The notes: generated by a model from the letters alone, not told the origin. Shown: positions 1-10,400, counted from the stretch's first letter. The stretch: 15,000 nt of DNA from Halisarca cf. caerulea (GCA_963170055.1 CAUJGJ010000006.1:886998-901997); one strand, 5' to 3'. Made by a program: numbers and translations.

Positions 1-390
1 GTTATGCACATCTGCCATGTGTGGGGCACACAAGTTGTGTTGGTTGCCATAGGGAGCAGCATTGAAAGGTTGCTGTTCCCTGTGTACATTGTTTGAAACC
101 TATATTTAGTAACATCTGGGAAACCTATTTTAGTAAAATTAGGGAATTTTCCAAATAAGAATCCTCATGATTGTTGAGCATGCATGATGTGTGTGTGGAA
201 TGTGTGTGCTATGTGTATGGAGTGTATGTTCTGTGTGTGTATGGAGTATGTGCTGTGTCTATGGAGTGAATTTTGTGGATATGCATGAAATGTGAAAAGA
301 ATGAAAAGTTTGTGGTTGTGTGATGCTTTGATTATTGAATATATTTAGATGAATAGGAGTGTTGTGATGTGTGGGAGTGTTGTGATGGGT
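1..390. other. non-coding, GT-rich sequence
   Basis: No exon with recognisable protein similarity was found here. Positions 186-250 are an irregular tract of GTGTGTGGA/TGTGTATGGAGT-like units, a degenerate GT-rich simple repeat. The stretch around 355-390 (TGTTGTGATGTGTGGGAG-like) leads into the 40-bp minisatellite that follows. It is probably intronic or intergenic to the ECM29-like gene downstream, but the sequence does not decide which. Confidence 0.5.
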
Positions 391-562
391 GTGAGTGAGG
401 TGAAGTGTGAGGTAGGGTATTGTGATGGATGTGAGTGAAGGGTGAAGTGTGAAGGAGGGTGTTGTGATGTGTGTGAGCGGGGTGAAGTGTGAGGGAGGAT
501 GTTGTCAAGTGTGTAAGTAAGATGAAGCATGAAGGAGGGTATTGTGGTGAGTGTAAGTGTGG
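391..562. repeat. minisatellite, about 40-bp unit, about 4.2 copies
   Basis: Units begin at 391, 431, 473, 513 and 553, giving lengths of 40, 42, 40 and 40 bp. Each unit has the plan GTGAGT or GTAAGT, then GGTGAAGTGTGA, then GGAGGGT, then ATTGTGATG, with substitutions between copies. Because it is G/T-rich on one strand it gives a long spurious reading frame on the opposite strand (Ser/His/Thr/Pro-rich), which I do not accept as a gene. The unit starts resemble 5' splice sites. Confidence 0.8.
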
Positions 563-983
563 TGATAGTGTGTGTACACTGATACATATATGTACATAAG
601 TTTTATGAAAAGTAGTTTTCTTGTTTTAACTTCTGTAGTGCAATGTGAACACTATGTTACATCTACTGCAATGACTTCTGTAATAGTAGTATTAGCATAT
701 ATATACACCATGTTAGACTAACCGTCTAAGGAAGCCATAGCGACTGCTACAGTTCCCATTCCATCAGTTCTTGACTTACAGACTGTGCATGCGTAAGGCA
801 GTGTACAGTATGTGTCTGTCTGTGGGGTAGTCTACACATGTACTGTGCTGGTACCATCACAGTGTTGTAGACAGCCTGGGACCTGTGCACAATCGAGACC
901 ATTGTTCTGTGTACTCTGTGTACATTCTTAGTGTGTCACCCCTTTATCCACCAAAGCCATGTATGTGATGTCCTTCCTTTGAA
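563..983. other. no supported gene
   Basis: AT-rich ordinary sequence. The only exon-like stretch is 731-792: an AG before it, a GTAAGG donor after it, and one open frame of 20 codons. It has no similarity I can recognise, so it is not called as an exon. Confidence 0.4.
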
Positions 984-1075
984 TAGTCTCCTTCCCAGAC
1001 CTACTACTGGTTGCTATTTTATTCTGCCGGGAAAGGTGTGTATTCATGTGTGGAGTGGGTCTGGGAAGGAGACTA
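984..1075. repeat. perfect 18-bp inverted repeat (foldback element)
   Basis: TAGTCTCCTTCCCAGACC at 984-1001 is the exact reverse complement of 1058-1075, separated by 56 bases. This could be a very short foldback MITE or the two ends of a small deleted DNA transposon. No coding capacity or RNA-gene signature is visible between the arms. Confidence 0.75.
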
Positions 1076-1137
1076 CCCTTTACACAAATTTGGCTGTACT
1101 TCTGGCATAGATTTTCCTCCCCTCTTGGCCATTATTA

Positions 1138-1670
1138 CATTGCAGAGGCGTAGGAAGTTGTTTCACATTGGGGGTCTGCCCTCAAAGGTCAGCACCTATG
1201 TATGTTAATTACAAAGCGGGGTACATGGGTGAATATTCAAAAATATCTAGTATACTTATGACTGACACCAAAATCCGCCATTTTATTCACGCCACTGAGG
1301 CAAATGAAATGGCCGACCTAACGGCTGTAGATGATGATCTTTGGACAGAATCAAAAGTTACAGACGTTAAAATGGAAATTCTTGCCTTCTTTGGGTATAA
1401 ATCTAAATAACTTTGTGATAATTCGTACTTAATTGTAAGCTTTCCTGAATAATATACAGTTTTCCTCTCAAGTTACCATTGTAAGTAGTCTGGTGTAGCT
1501 CAGACCCAAACCCGCTCGGCCATTTTCGGGGACTGACGTCACCGTGCGAGTGTAAGTTGGTTATTTCAAAGGGGGGCTTAGCCCCCCATGTAAAATTTAC
1601 AGGGGGCTGCAGCCCCCCCCCCCCCCCCCCCCCCCCCCGTAGCCCCCCTGGTTCCTACGCCAGTGCATTG
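1138..1670. mobile_element. non-autonomous DNA transposon (hAT-like ends, tentative)
   Basis: The left end CAGAGGCGTAGGAAG at 1143-1157 pairs with the reverse complement of 1651-1665 (CACTGGCGTAGGAAC), an imperfect terminal inverted repeat. The 5-bp sequence CATTG lies directly outside both ends (1138-1142 and 1666-1670), consistent with a target duplication. CAG-starting GGCGTAGG-type ends are common in hAT-like MITEs of animals, but most hAT elements duplicate 8 bp, so the superfamily is uncertain. The interior has an open frame of about 80 codons (1168-1410) that I do not recognise and no transposase. A short palindrome around GGGGGGCTTAGCCCCCC lies near 1571-1587, followed by a run of C. 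Confidence 0.6.
1613..1638. repeat. poly-C tract, 26 C
   Basis: An uninterrupted run of 26 C (26 G on the minus strand) lies just inside the right end of the inverted-repeat element. It is preceded by GGGGGCTGCAG, so the area can also fold back. Runs like this are prone to length change and to assembly error. Confidence 0.9.
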
Positions 1671-1671
1671 A

Positions 1672-1978
1672 GCCATTTGTACTTAAATGAATATCATTAC
1701 AGAGCAATGAATATCACTCTGTGGTATCCTCAATGTGATCCTTATAAGCTTATGCCATTTGCACTTATGAATATCATTACAGAGCAATCAATATCACCCT
1801 GTGGTATCCTCAATGTGATCCTTATAAGCATTAGGCCATTTGCACTCAAATGAATATCATTACAGAACAATGAATATCATCCTGTGGTATCCTTATGAGC
1901 ATTATGTCGTTTGCGCTCAAATGAATATCATTACGGATCATGCAATGAATATCACCCTGTGATATCCTCAAAGTGACC
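1672..1978. repeat. tandem repeat, about 71-82-bp unit, four copies
   Basis: Units start at 1672, 1754, 1835 and 1906. Each has the order GCCATTTGCACT, AAATGAATATCATTACAGA, GCAATGAATATCACCCTG, TGGTATCCTCAATGTGATCC, TTATAAGCATTA. The third copy lacks about 10 bp around the CAATGTGATC segment, and the fourth has a small insertion and decays at its end. The array begins 7 bases after the right end of the upstream transposon. Confidence 0.9.
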
Positions 1979-2323
1979 ATAGACATGCTGTGTTAGGTAT
2001 ACAGACACCGTGGCTTTGTCTTCCCACAAAGTATCAAATGTTGTTTCGGTTCTTGCAGATTTCTCCCAATTCCATGGAAGATCTCCTTTTGCAAACGTCA
2101 TTATTATTTTGTTTGTAACCCCTGAGTCTATTTTTGATATACGCTTAGGGTTGATGCATCTCTTAATTAAAAAATCTTGAATTAAATTCTTCTGTTTGCA
2201 TGGGTGGGACTGACCAGCCATTACTTATCCTACATCGCAATAGCACAATAGCTTTAGTACCATGTGTGTTCATAGTACCATGTGTGTTCATGTTGAAAAT
2301 CAGTTGCATAGAATTTGCATAAA
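1979..2323. other. no supported gene; one 18-bp direct duplication
   Basis: TAGTACCATGTGTGTTCA occurs twice in succession within 2253-2290. A minus-strand open frame of 89 codons (1952-2221) crosses the end of the tandem repeat and has no recognisable family. I treat it as chance. Nothing else is supported. Confidence 0.4.
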
Positions 2324-2595
2324 GCCTGGTTCACAATACGTCGCAAGGTGTTGCAAGGTGTCGCAAGGTGTCGCAATCCTTGTGACACGATCAGTTGTTG
2401 CTACAAAAATAGTTAAAGTACATGTTGAAATGAAGATATTCGGCCATTTTGTGTACGTACTGAAGCAAGGGAGTATACGGTGTAATACTAAGCAACATTG
2501 CAAGCAATAGAGCTGAGTTCTTTTCCTTGCGATCATGCTGTGACCAGCCAAAATCCCTAGTGATGTGATCCTGTGACGTGTATTGTAAACCAGCC
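2324..2595. mobile_element. MITE with GCCTGGTTCACAATACG-type ends
   Basis: GCCTGGTTCACAATACG at 2324-2340 matches the reverse complement of 2579-2595 at 14 of 17 positions. Directly inside the left end is a short run of 10-bp units (TGTCGCAAGG with variants, about four copies, 2338-2378). The 272-bp length and absence of coding similarity fit a non-autonomous DNA transposon. No convincing target duplication is visible, so the superfamily is left open. Confidence 0.65.
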
Positions 2596-2864
2596 TAGGC
2601 TCTAAATCTCATACTCATCACATACCAATCATGCAGTGCGCTCATCACGTGTGGTGCGCTGTCTGCACAACCACGTGCACTAGCCTGTGCCTATATAGTG
2701 GAATGTTGTTTGTACTTGCAACACGTGCCCATTGGCCGGTATCTGTTTAAAATTCTGTACTTGTTGTATTGAGAGGTGCTTACTATGATTATGAGCAGTT
2801 GCTATGCAGTGCTCCTCAGAATGTGAATAATATGTTCTCTTTGGCATTTACAACATCAGGTGTG
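2596..2864. other. no supported feature
   Basis: Ordinary sequence with CACGTG-like and CATCACGTG-like motifs around 2640-2680. No gene, repeat or exon supported. Confidence 0.4.
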
Positions 2865-3031
2865 TACAGCGAGGCCTTAATAGTCCGACGTTTCTATATT
2901 ACGACATTCTCTCTAATCCGACCATCTTATGAGGTACAGTCACCATATTGAAGTATATCTATGGTTAAGCAACCTCCTAATTTTGATTCTTAATTCAAGT
3001 CCCATTGAGTGTTGGATTAGAGGGGTGTGTA
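2865..3031. mobile_element. possible degenerate pogo/Tigger-like MITE
   Basis: The left side (TACAGCGAGGCCTTAATAGT then CCGAC) and the reverse complement of the right side (TACACACCCCTCTAATCC then AACAC) are weakly alike. An internal TCTCTAATCCGACC at about 2910-2923 repeats the same theme. TACAG plus CCTCTAATCCGAC resembles ends of pogo/Tigger-type elements, which duplicate TA. The match is loose, so this is a suggestion. Confidence 0.3.
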
Positions 3032-4038
3032 CTTGGTCCTGTTTGTGTACTTCCAGTAGTCTCTGTAGCACCACAATTTGACCTTCTTTGGCTGTGAACA
3101 ATAGTCACAGGACATCGCTGTAGTTTTGAATGAAGGAGGTGAAATAGCAGAAGTAGAAAAAGTAAATTACCATTTTAAAAAGGGATATTCCAACAGCAAC
3201 TGCTGAGGCTCTGAAGACTACCCTCCCAGTATAACAGGAGGCAGGCTGTCCGTTGAGTGTATAGTTGGACGGTGCTCACTCGGACTTGGTCAAGTACAGT
3301 ACTTTGCCTTACAAATGTCACGATCATCACAAGAATTGCACCAGACCATATTCCATACATGTACAAGGATAACAAATTTTATGAATTTCTGTTTTATTTA
3401 CTGTATGTGTTGATTGAACCACACAATCACAGAGTTTCAGACTGGGTTCCTAATATAGGGGCTAATGGCTAAAGGCCTCACGGGATGAATAATCTCACAT
3501 ATCCGTAAGCAACATACTAGTCTTTGAATAGAAGTGAGGCAATAACCAGCATTTCGCTATAGCTATCATGCATGATATTAATCAAGTGTTGAGATTGAAG
3601 CAATATCCTGATTTACCAAGAGAGCGATCATTGCCTGAAGAAGCATCACAGTAAGTAGTACATACTGTATACTACTGCAATGCCCAACCCAAGTACAATA
3701 CAATCCTTTCTTCTTGCTGCTGTGTCATGATGATATCACCTGGCGATGGCTGCTCTTTGTGACGTCTCATTGACTTTATTGATATTTTTCATGTTATCTG
3801 AAGGATGTTGATACCGTCAGAAATGTCAGAAATGTAGATGTACATTGTCGCCCCGAGAGCAGTATGTGTTTACTTCCTGTCTGTGATTTCTCCCAGTTAA
3901 TTGCTGGTGATTCGTTTTTCACCACCATGTGCTGATTGATTCTGTTTGCTGATTTGCAAAGTATTGGGATGCCTTTGGCTTTAGTATGTGTTCTGCTGTC
4001 ATTGTTTGTTTCTATGCTACCACTTTGTATGTTTGCAG
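3032..4038. other. non-coding, presumed intron 5' of the first recognised exon
   Basis: No exon with recognisable similarity. An open stretch at about 3550-3649 is followed by GTAAGT, but its frame ends in phase 2 while the next recognised exon starts in phase 0, so it cannot join to it directly. The acceptor TTTGTATGTTTGCAG ends at 4038. The exon that precedes 4039 must therefore lie elsewhere upstream or outside the window. Confidence 0.5.
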
Positions 4039-4188
4039 TTGGACAGCATAAGGATCTCAGCCTCAAAGTCCACTCCGATGATGGAAGCCGTTAACCAGTG
4101 TCTCCTGTACATTGATAGTTCTGTTTTGGAGCAGCTGGTCCCAAAGCTGATTGACATTATCAAAACAGGTGTTGGCATGGCAACCAAG
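4039..4188 (+). CDS. ECPAS: ECM29/ECPAS-like proteasome adaptor, exon 1 of 7 seen
   Basis: This 150-nt exon of exactly 50 codons starts LDSIRISASKSTPMMEAVNQ and ends in GVGMATK. It resembles the conserved stretch of animal ECM29 (human ECPAS/KIAA0368) that reads similarly around the SAAKSSPMME motif. ECM29 is a large all-helical HEAT-repeat protein that bridges the 20S core and 19S cap of the 26S proteasome and acts in proteasome quality control and localisation. The acceptor is TTTGCAG before 4039 and the donor is AAG|GTACGT at 4188; phases are 0 and 0. The segment LYIDSSVLEQLVPKLIDIIK has the amphipathic pattern of a HEAT helix pair. The family call rests on recall of the human protein, not on a search, but the run of matching exons downstream makes it fairly secure. 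Confidence 0.85.
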
Positions 4189-4460
4189 GTACGTACTTAC
4201 GTACATACGCATGTTTGCCTAATTACCATGTTTACTTGAGTATGGTTACATCAAAGTGTCCTTATGTGCTGTGGATGTTTGCTTGTTGTCACTTCTGAGG
4301 AATTGTATGTACTTTGGAATGCCAATAACTGTACATGTGGATTTGAGTGGTTTTAGATGAAAGTTGCCATTTTTAAAGGTTGCATTTGTCCATTTGTGGA
4401 ACTTGCTTAGTACTGGACATACCTCAGAGGGGACACAAAATTTGTACTTCATATCAGAGA

Positions 4461-4670
4461 TACCGTATACTGGGAAAGTTTCGTGGAGATAAAGTTTCGT
4501 GAATTTCGTGAAGTTGGCAGCATTTGCAAAACTTTATTTCGGGAATGCTAGCTCTGTTCTATACATCTATATATGAAATGCAGCGATTCGCGAAAGTTTT
4601 TTTCGTGAAAATCGTGAAATCTAGGAATTCACGAAAGTTTTACTCCGCGAAACTTTCCCAGTATACAGTA
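4461..4670. mobile_element. MITE with about 24-bp inverted repeats and TA flanks
   Basis: CCGTATACTGGGAAAGTTTC starting at 4463 matches the reverse complement of the sequence ending at 4668 (CTGTATACTGGGAAAGTTTC), with TA immediately outside both ends (4461-4462, 4669-4670). Further copies of AAAGTTTCGTG-like sequence on both sides of the centre add internal foldback potential. The TA flanks and short length (about 206 bp without the TA) fit a Tc1/mariner-type non-autonomous element. It sits in the intron between exons 1 and 2 of the ECM29-like gene. Confidence 0.8.
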
Positions 4671-4915
4671 CATATTTACTATCAAGGCTGGTTTATCGAT
4701 GTGAAGTATGCATAGGGACGGAGTGAGGAATATGTACTATTTAGGAGTGCTGAACCAGGTACTTACAATGCTAATCATTGATACTCTAGTCTACTCCTAA
4801 TATGTATGAACTAACCAAGTGTGACTGTACACGTGTGCATGTGTAACTGTATTACTGCAGTGTATGGCTGGGAAACTACCCGTATGTGCATGTGATGTGA
4901 TTCCTGTTCTGTTAG

Positions 4916-4982
4916 GTCAACACATCACAGTTTGCAGTATCCCTCGCAAGACAGTCACCTCAAGACATTGCTCCTCACATTG
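4916..4982 (+). CDS. ECPAS: ECM29/ECPAS-like, exon 2 of 7 seen
   Basis: The translation is VNTSQFAVSLARQSPQDIAP then HI, plus one base of a glycine codon. It continues the exon ending at 4188 without a gap when aligned by memory to the human protein, where a segment of the same length ends in a conserved CPQDLTPY-like motif. The acceptor is CTGTTAG at 4915 and the donor is TTG|GTCTGT at 4982. The exon ends in phase 1 and needs GT from the next exon to give Gly, which is exactly what the next acceptor supplies. The 727-nt intron before it holds the MITE at 4461-4670. Confidence 0.85.
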
Positions 4983-5175
4983 GTCTGTTGTGGTGCTGTC
5001 CGTGCATTCGATGTAGTATGCATACTTTACTACACATGTGATTGTGTTTGCATGTTTGTATGTGACAAGCACAGTATTTGTATGTTGTACTGCAGTATAT
5101 GTATGCACATTGCAACACACGTGTGCATGTGTTTGCATGTATTATGCACTTAGCTGAATACATGTACGTGTGTAA

Positions 5176-6454
<1,279 letters not shown>

Positions 6455-6513
6455 GATACAAGGACACATGTGTACAATGGAAGTGTACCCAACACACATG
6501 CATACATGCATAG

Positions 6514-6722
<209 letters not shown>

Positions 6723-6758
6723 GACTTGTAGTGACCTTGGAAACCATTCCCGCTCTAG

Positions 6759-6850
6759 GTAAGATCTTGGCAGCTTTGTTGTCGGGTTTGAGTGACAGAA
6801 GTGCTGGAACAAGAAAGGCCTATGCGTCTGCCATTGGTCAGCTTGTTAAA
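6759..6850 (+). CDS. ECPAS: ECM29/ECPAS-like, exon 3 of 7 seen
   Basis: GT at 6759-6760 completes the glycine begun in the previous exon, then the reading is KILAALLSGLSDRSAGTRKA YASAIGQLVK. This matches the ECM29 block written in human as a KLM-ALLSGLTDRN-type helix pair followed by an AFAMGHLV-type helix, a canonical HEAT repeat. The acceptor is CGCTCTAG (6751-6758) and the donor is AAA|GTATGG; the exon ends in phase 0. The polypyrimidine tract before the acceptor is short (CATTCCCGCTCTAG) and directly downstream of a CA array, so recognition may depend on CA-binding splicing factors such as hnRNP L; that last point is inference. Confidence 0.88.
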
Positions 6851-7172
6851 GTATGGAAATCTTGAATCCGTAGACTGTGATGTGCTCATGCTGTGTATCT
6901 GTGATTATGTCAGACGTACTTTGTAGCATTTGCTTTACAGCAAAGGCTAGATTTTCCAACTTTGAAGTCTGCGTTCAGAATCTGTATTTGTTGTAACATT
7001 TATGTAGCATTACTTTCATCATAACCCTTTATGTATCCAGGGTATGAGTGTCTTCATTTATTTCCATTCATTTGTACTTTTTTTTTACATAATAGCATTG
7101 TTTTCTGTAATTCAAGGGTGACTCCTTATCCTTGTGTTTGTCTCTCTCTTCTGCACTGTATATCACATGAAG
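6851..7172 (+). other. intron, 322 nt
   Basis: A GT-AG intron of ordinary sequence. It has a T-rich stretch around 7078-7087 and a good pyrimidine run at 7131-7152 (TTGTGTTTGTCTCTCTCTTCTG) before the acceptor. No other feature seen. Confidence 0.7.
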
Positions 7173-7239
7173 TATGCCAAGACCAGTAGTGTGGAGAAAC
7201 TGAATGAGAGACTCAAAACTAAACTTCTGGAGAAAACAG
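7173..7239 (+). CDS. ECPAS: ECM29/ECPAS-like, exon 4 of 7 seen
   Basis: The reading is YAKTSSVEKLNERLKTKLLE KT plus one base. It corresponds to the human segment that follows the GHLV motif and contains a STEKLLQKL-like helix. The acceptor is CATGAAG at 7172; no other AG lies between it and the pyrimidine run ending near 7152. The donor is ACAG|GTTGGT, phase 1. At 67 nt it is short, and the terminal residues are less conserved than in neighbouring exons, but its phase fits on both sides. Confidence 0.8.
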
Positions 7240-7665
7240 GTTGGTGCAGTTTCTGATTGACTTGTTCCATTCTCTATGTACTTTGTGCTTATCTTTCTCG
7301 TGTGTAACTTTGTCTTATCCCATTTCTACACTGCACTTACGTATATGAAAGTCTTTGTTGCAGATGAAATCCTTAGCATGTGCGTGTTGTATGTCTTCTG
7401 TTAGGGTACACTCAGCAGTCAACTGTAACTAACTTACTTCACATGTTTGCATCTGTGTCAAGCTCAGTAGATACCACGAGCTGTTTACAGCACCTTTCAC
7501 TTCAAACATTTGCGAATGGCCTTATCAGTGTGTACTACACTTGCTAAATGCACCTTAAGGATATGTGCTTTGTAATTGTATGTGGTGAACTGTATGTACC
7601 TGTTGACTGTGTATGTATGTGCAAACTTCACCTGTGCTGTGTGTGCTATCTCCATGTATGTACAG
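7240..7665 (+). other. intron, 426 nt
   Basis: A GT-AG intron ending CATGTATGTACAG. It is mildly TGTG-rich and holds no other feature that I can support. Confidence 0.7.
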
Positions 7666-7806
7666 ATGAGTCCACTTGGAACAATGTAGGCAGTGCCTAC
7701 TATTCAATGGTCATGTACTCAAATGACTCACTTAAAGCAGTCATGGCACAGGTGGTCCCTGTGGTCTTCCTTGCCATGCACGACAGGCCCAAAGCAGAGG
7801 ATGAGG
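7666..7806 (+). CDS. ECPAS: ECM29/ECPAS-like, exon 5 of 7 seen
   Basis: AT completes an Asp codon, then the reading is ESTWNNVGSAYYSMVMYSND then SLKAVMAQVVPVVFLAMHDRP then KAEDE plus one base. The VVPVVFLAMHD part matches the strongly conserved VLPLAFLGMHE-type motif of ECM29, which is followed in animals by an acidic linker, also seen here. The acceptor is TGTACAG at 7665 and the donor is GAGG|GTGAGT at 7806-7807, a strong site. The exon is 141 nt, phase 1 to phase 1. The donor is the first of nine GTGAGT copies in the tandem repeat that opens the following 6149-nt intron. Confidence 0.88.
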
Positions 7807-8300
7807 GTGAGTGTGGGAGGGTGTGGGTGAGTGTGGGAGGATGTGTGTGTGTGTGTGTGTGGAGGATGGGTGTGGGGTGAGTGGGGAGGATGGATGTGGG
7901 GTGAGTGTGGAAGATGGGTTTGGGTGAGTGGGAGGATGGGTGTGAGTCTGGGGAGGATGAGGATGGGTGTGGAGTGTGGAGAGGCTGGGGGTGAGTGTGG
8001 GGGGGTGGCAGTGCATGTAGAGGGTGGGGGGTGGGGATAAGTGTGGAGATGTGGGGAGGATGAAGGTGAGTGTGGATTGTGGAGTGTGGGGAGGATGGGA
8101 GTGAGGATGAGAGCGAGTGTGGGCCCCAAGGATGGGCCGAGAATGGAGTGTGGGGAGGATGGAGGTGAGTGTGGAGTGTTGGGAGAATGAAGGTGCGTAT
8201 GGAGTGTATCGATTGTTGGGGTAAGGGTGAGGGTGACTTTTGGAAGTGTGAAGGGTGGTGAATGTTCTCTGGACAAGGTGAGGTGTGTAGAGTGTGGGGA
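7807..8300. repeat. G-rich minisatellite starting at a splice donor
   Basis: Degenerate units of the type GTGAGTGTGGGGAGGATGG, spaced by roughly 17-100 nt, fill about 490 nt. GTGAGT occurs at 7807 (the real donor), 7827, 7877, 7901, 7924, 7942, 7991, 8066 and 8165. Many GGG and GGGG runs give G-quadruplex potential on the transcribed RNA sense. The complementary strand yields long His/Pro/Thr/Ser-rich open frames that are products of the repeat, not genes. Confidence 0.9.
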
Positions 8301-8326
8301 GTGTGCATTGCAGTGGTGGATTCAGG

Positions 8327-8830
8327 GGTGGTTCGTTGGGCTAAGACGAACCCCCCTATTTCTTATCCTTAATTTTGAAATTGCAGGCTACATAACTGAT
8401 CCAAATTTGAATTACAAGGGGGGGAGGGATACCATTATTTATTTCAAAGAAGGCAGTTGCAATACTTATAGTATAAACAAGAAAAACATGCATGGTACAT
8501 GATGTCATATAACTTAAAGACTCGTCCTGTGAAATGATGTACTAGAATGGATGAAGGCATGCATAATGTGAAAGCTCGGACACAAGCAAGACATGAAAAA
8601 TACAGACACTCGGTCATGATAGTGTGTATGGTTGCTTGACAAGCAGTGAGCATGAGGTAGGGTCACATCTATATGGTAGAGTATACTGAACAATAACTGT
8701 AGTTCAAAGTTTAAATTAAGAGAGGAGGTGATCTCCAATCTGTCAACTTTCTAGCCTCAAAGATGGTCCTGGAGGCCGTAATCGCTAGTGAGGCAATCTC
8801 ATAGAGTACTGATTTCCAGGATGAAATGGA
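8327..8830. other. unclassified sequence between left inverted repeat and retrotransposon
   Basis: Contains a GGGCTAAGACGAACCCCCC segment near 8338 and GGGGGGGAGGG at about 8419, reminiscent of MITE interiors. From about 8730 toward 8850 it may include 3' trailing sequence of the decayed retrotransposon. No gene supported. Confidence 0.4.
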
Positions 8831-8849
8831 GATGTCAGGGAAAGAAGCT

Positions 8850-10400
8850 GCTACATGAGCTTAATGGTGTCGGGATGGTGGTGGCCTAGGGCACCTATTT
8901 CCAGTGTACGATATTGGGGTAGGTAACCCCGTCTACGCACTTCACTGAAAAGCAGTAGGTAGTTCGGCTTTCCTAGCTTCCGTTCTCTTGCCTCTCCATT
9001 ACATGAAGGCTGTTCCCCCAAAACAGTTACAGTAGTTCCAGAAATTACCCTGGATGATAGTTATGTCGGGTCTTGCTGTTGTGCTAACAACTGATAGTGG
9101 GACAGTACTAGGTGGGGATTCGATGGCTTGGTGACCATCTAAATCTGCAAATATTTGGGATGGAGATGTGATTTGACTTTTGAGGAAGGTTGTCAGTCTC
9201 AGGAGAATGGAGTCATGTCTCCATGTGTACCTGCCGTCTTCAAGAGCAGATGAGCATGCATTGAGGATGTGGTTTACTGTGGCTTGAGGACTTGAGCACA
9301 GTGGGCAACATGAGTGGAGTTGGATTTTCCATCGGTGGAGATTCATAGGGGTCGGCAGGGTATCAGATCCGCATCTCAGTATAAATGATAGTTGGCCTGC
9401 TGGCATGTTATCTATGATTCTTCTCCAAAGGTGGGTGGATTCTTCAAGTTGGATGGAGTCCTTGAACTTCGATTGTACTTGGAGAGAGTCCAGTTTAATC
9501 TTCTTTTAGTCTACCAGAAAGCAGCTTTCGGGAGGTTTGTTTCGGTTGACGGGATGATGTGGAGCTTACGGAGGCTTTTGCCTCTTTCAGAGTGGAGATA
9601 GCTACAGCAGGGATGTCTCTCCCATTGATGAAGTCTTTATCATCGATAAGATGGGTAATCTCTGAAATGGTTGGGTTGCTGGTGTTCATTAAAGCACACA
9701 CGAACGGCAGTTTAGCTGAAGTCTTAACATGTTGGAGTGGGGGCACACCTATGATGGCTGGATGGTGGGACAAAACTCTGGTAGCATTCTTTGGAAAGCA
9801 TAGCCACTTCTTCAACAGTTTACTGATGCTATTTTCCAACTTAAGGATGATACTTTTGCAGGTTAGGTTGGCTGCAAGTTGGAGTTGCATGGAGGGGATC
9901 AGGTAGTTTCGAACAATCCAAGGTTTCATCTCACCTCGAATAGGTCTGCTGTCAATGTTATTTAGAGCCGACGTCATGTGATCATGTAGGAATTTACCAG
10001 CAGCTATCTTAGTGGCAGAGGTAGTTGCAGCAACAGTATGGCCAAGGACCTTAGTAGGACTGTCACAGATGGTTCTAGTTTAACCATCATGCAATTAGTA
10101 CTTGGCATTTTTCTTTGGTTTTTCTTTTAGTAATGTTAGGGTGACACATTTAGATGGTTTCAAGATGAGGCCTAAATCATTGCAGGCTCCTTCCAACTTA
10201 GTTAGAGATGTGTGGTATTCATCTGCGGTTTGAGAGATCAGAGTAAGGTCGTCAGCAAAACATTTGGCCTTGTGTTCTGTGCCAATAGATAGTTTCTGTT
10301 TGGGTGTTATTTTCAGTGTTGGTTCCTTTGGTATAGTGCCATTGATAGGAATGAAGGTTCTGTTGCGTTTTGAGGCATTTCTCCGCTGGCAGGTGTGTAA
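8850..10400 (-). pseudogene. decayed non-LTR retrotransposon polyprotein (RT to C-terminal nuclease), RLE type
   Basis: Read on the minus strand from about 10395. A reverse-transcriptase motif KCFADDLTLI (FADD at 10248-10259) is followed by the helix-rich segment GLILKPSKCVTLTL. Two in-frame TAA codons lie at 10095-10097 and 10080-10082. The same frame then continues through a thumb/linker region with IDSRPIRGEMKPWIVRNYL down to a stop at 9495-9497. A frameshift near there leads into LEESTHLWRRIIDNMPAGQL, then a zinc-knuckle-like C-x2-C-x8-H-x4-C (CPLC...H...C), then ARPDI near 9050-9065. A second shift near 9025 gives KPNYLLLF and LEIGALGH, ending at TAG 8851-8853. The order RT, CCHC, PD-type nuclease, GKPNY fits site-specific-type (restriction-like endonuclease) non-LTR elements. 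The 5' portion of RT is missing. Two frameshifts and two stops mark it as an old dead copy. Confidence 0.85.

Noticed and set aside
731..792. Possible exon: AG before, GTAAGG after, one open frame reading EAIATATVPIPSVLDLQTVH
   Set aside because: No similarity recognised and it ends in phase 2, so it would need another exon before the phase-0 exon at 4039. It could be checked with transcript data.
1952..2221. 89-codon minus-strand frame
   Set aside because: Overlaps the end of the 80-bp tandem array, no recognisable family, length expected by chance.
3550..3649. Possible exon ending CACA|GTAAGT with the frame DINQVLRLKQYPDLPRERS
   Set aside because: Its open frame ends in phase 2 and cannot join 4039 in phase 0; the phase-0 frame contains TGA. 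No recognised similarity.
3794..4066. 90-codon minus-strand frame overlapping the first ECM29 exon
   Set aside because: Runs antisense into a supported exon and has no recognisable domain.
7700..8308. Pro/His/Thr/Ser-rich minus-strand frames of 180-200 codons
   Set aside because: They follow the G-rich minisatellite and read antisense across a well-supported ECM29 exon; no start context or family similarity.
9559..9906. 115-codon plus-strand frame
   Set aside because: Antisense of the decayed retrotransposon; no family similarity.
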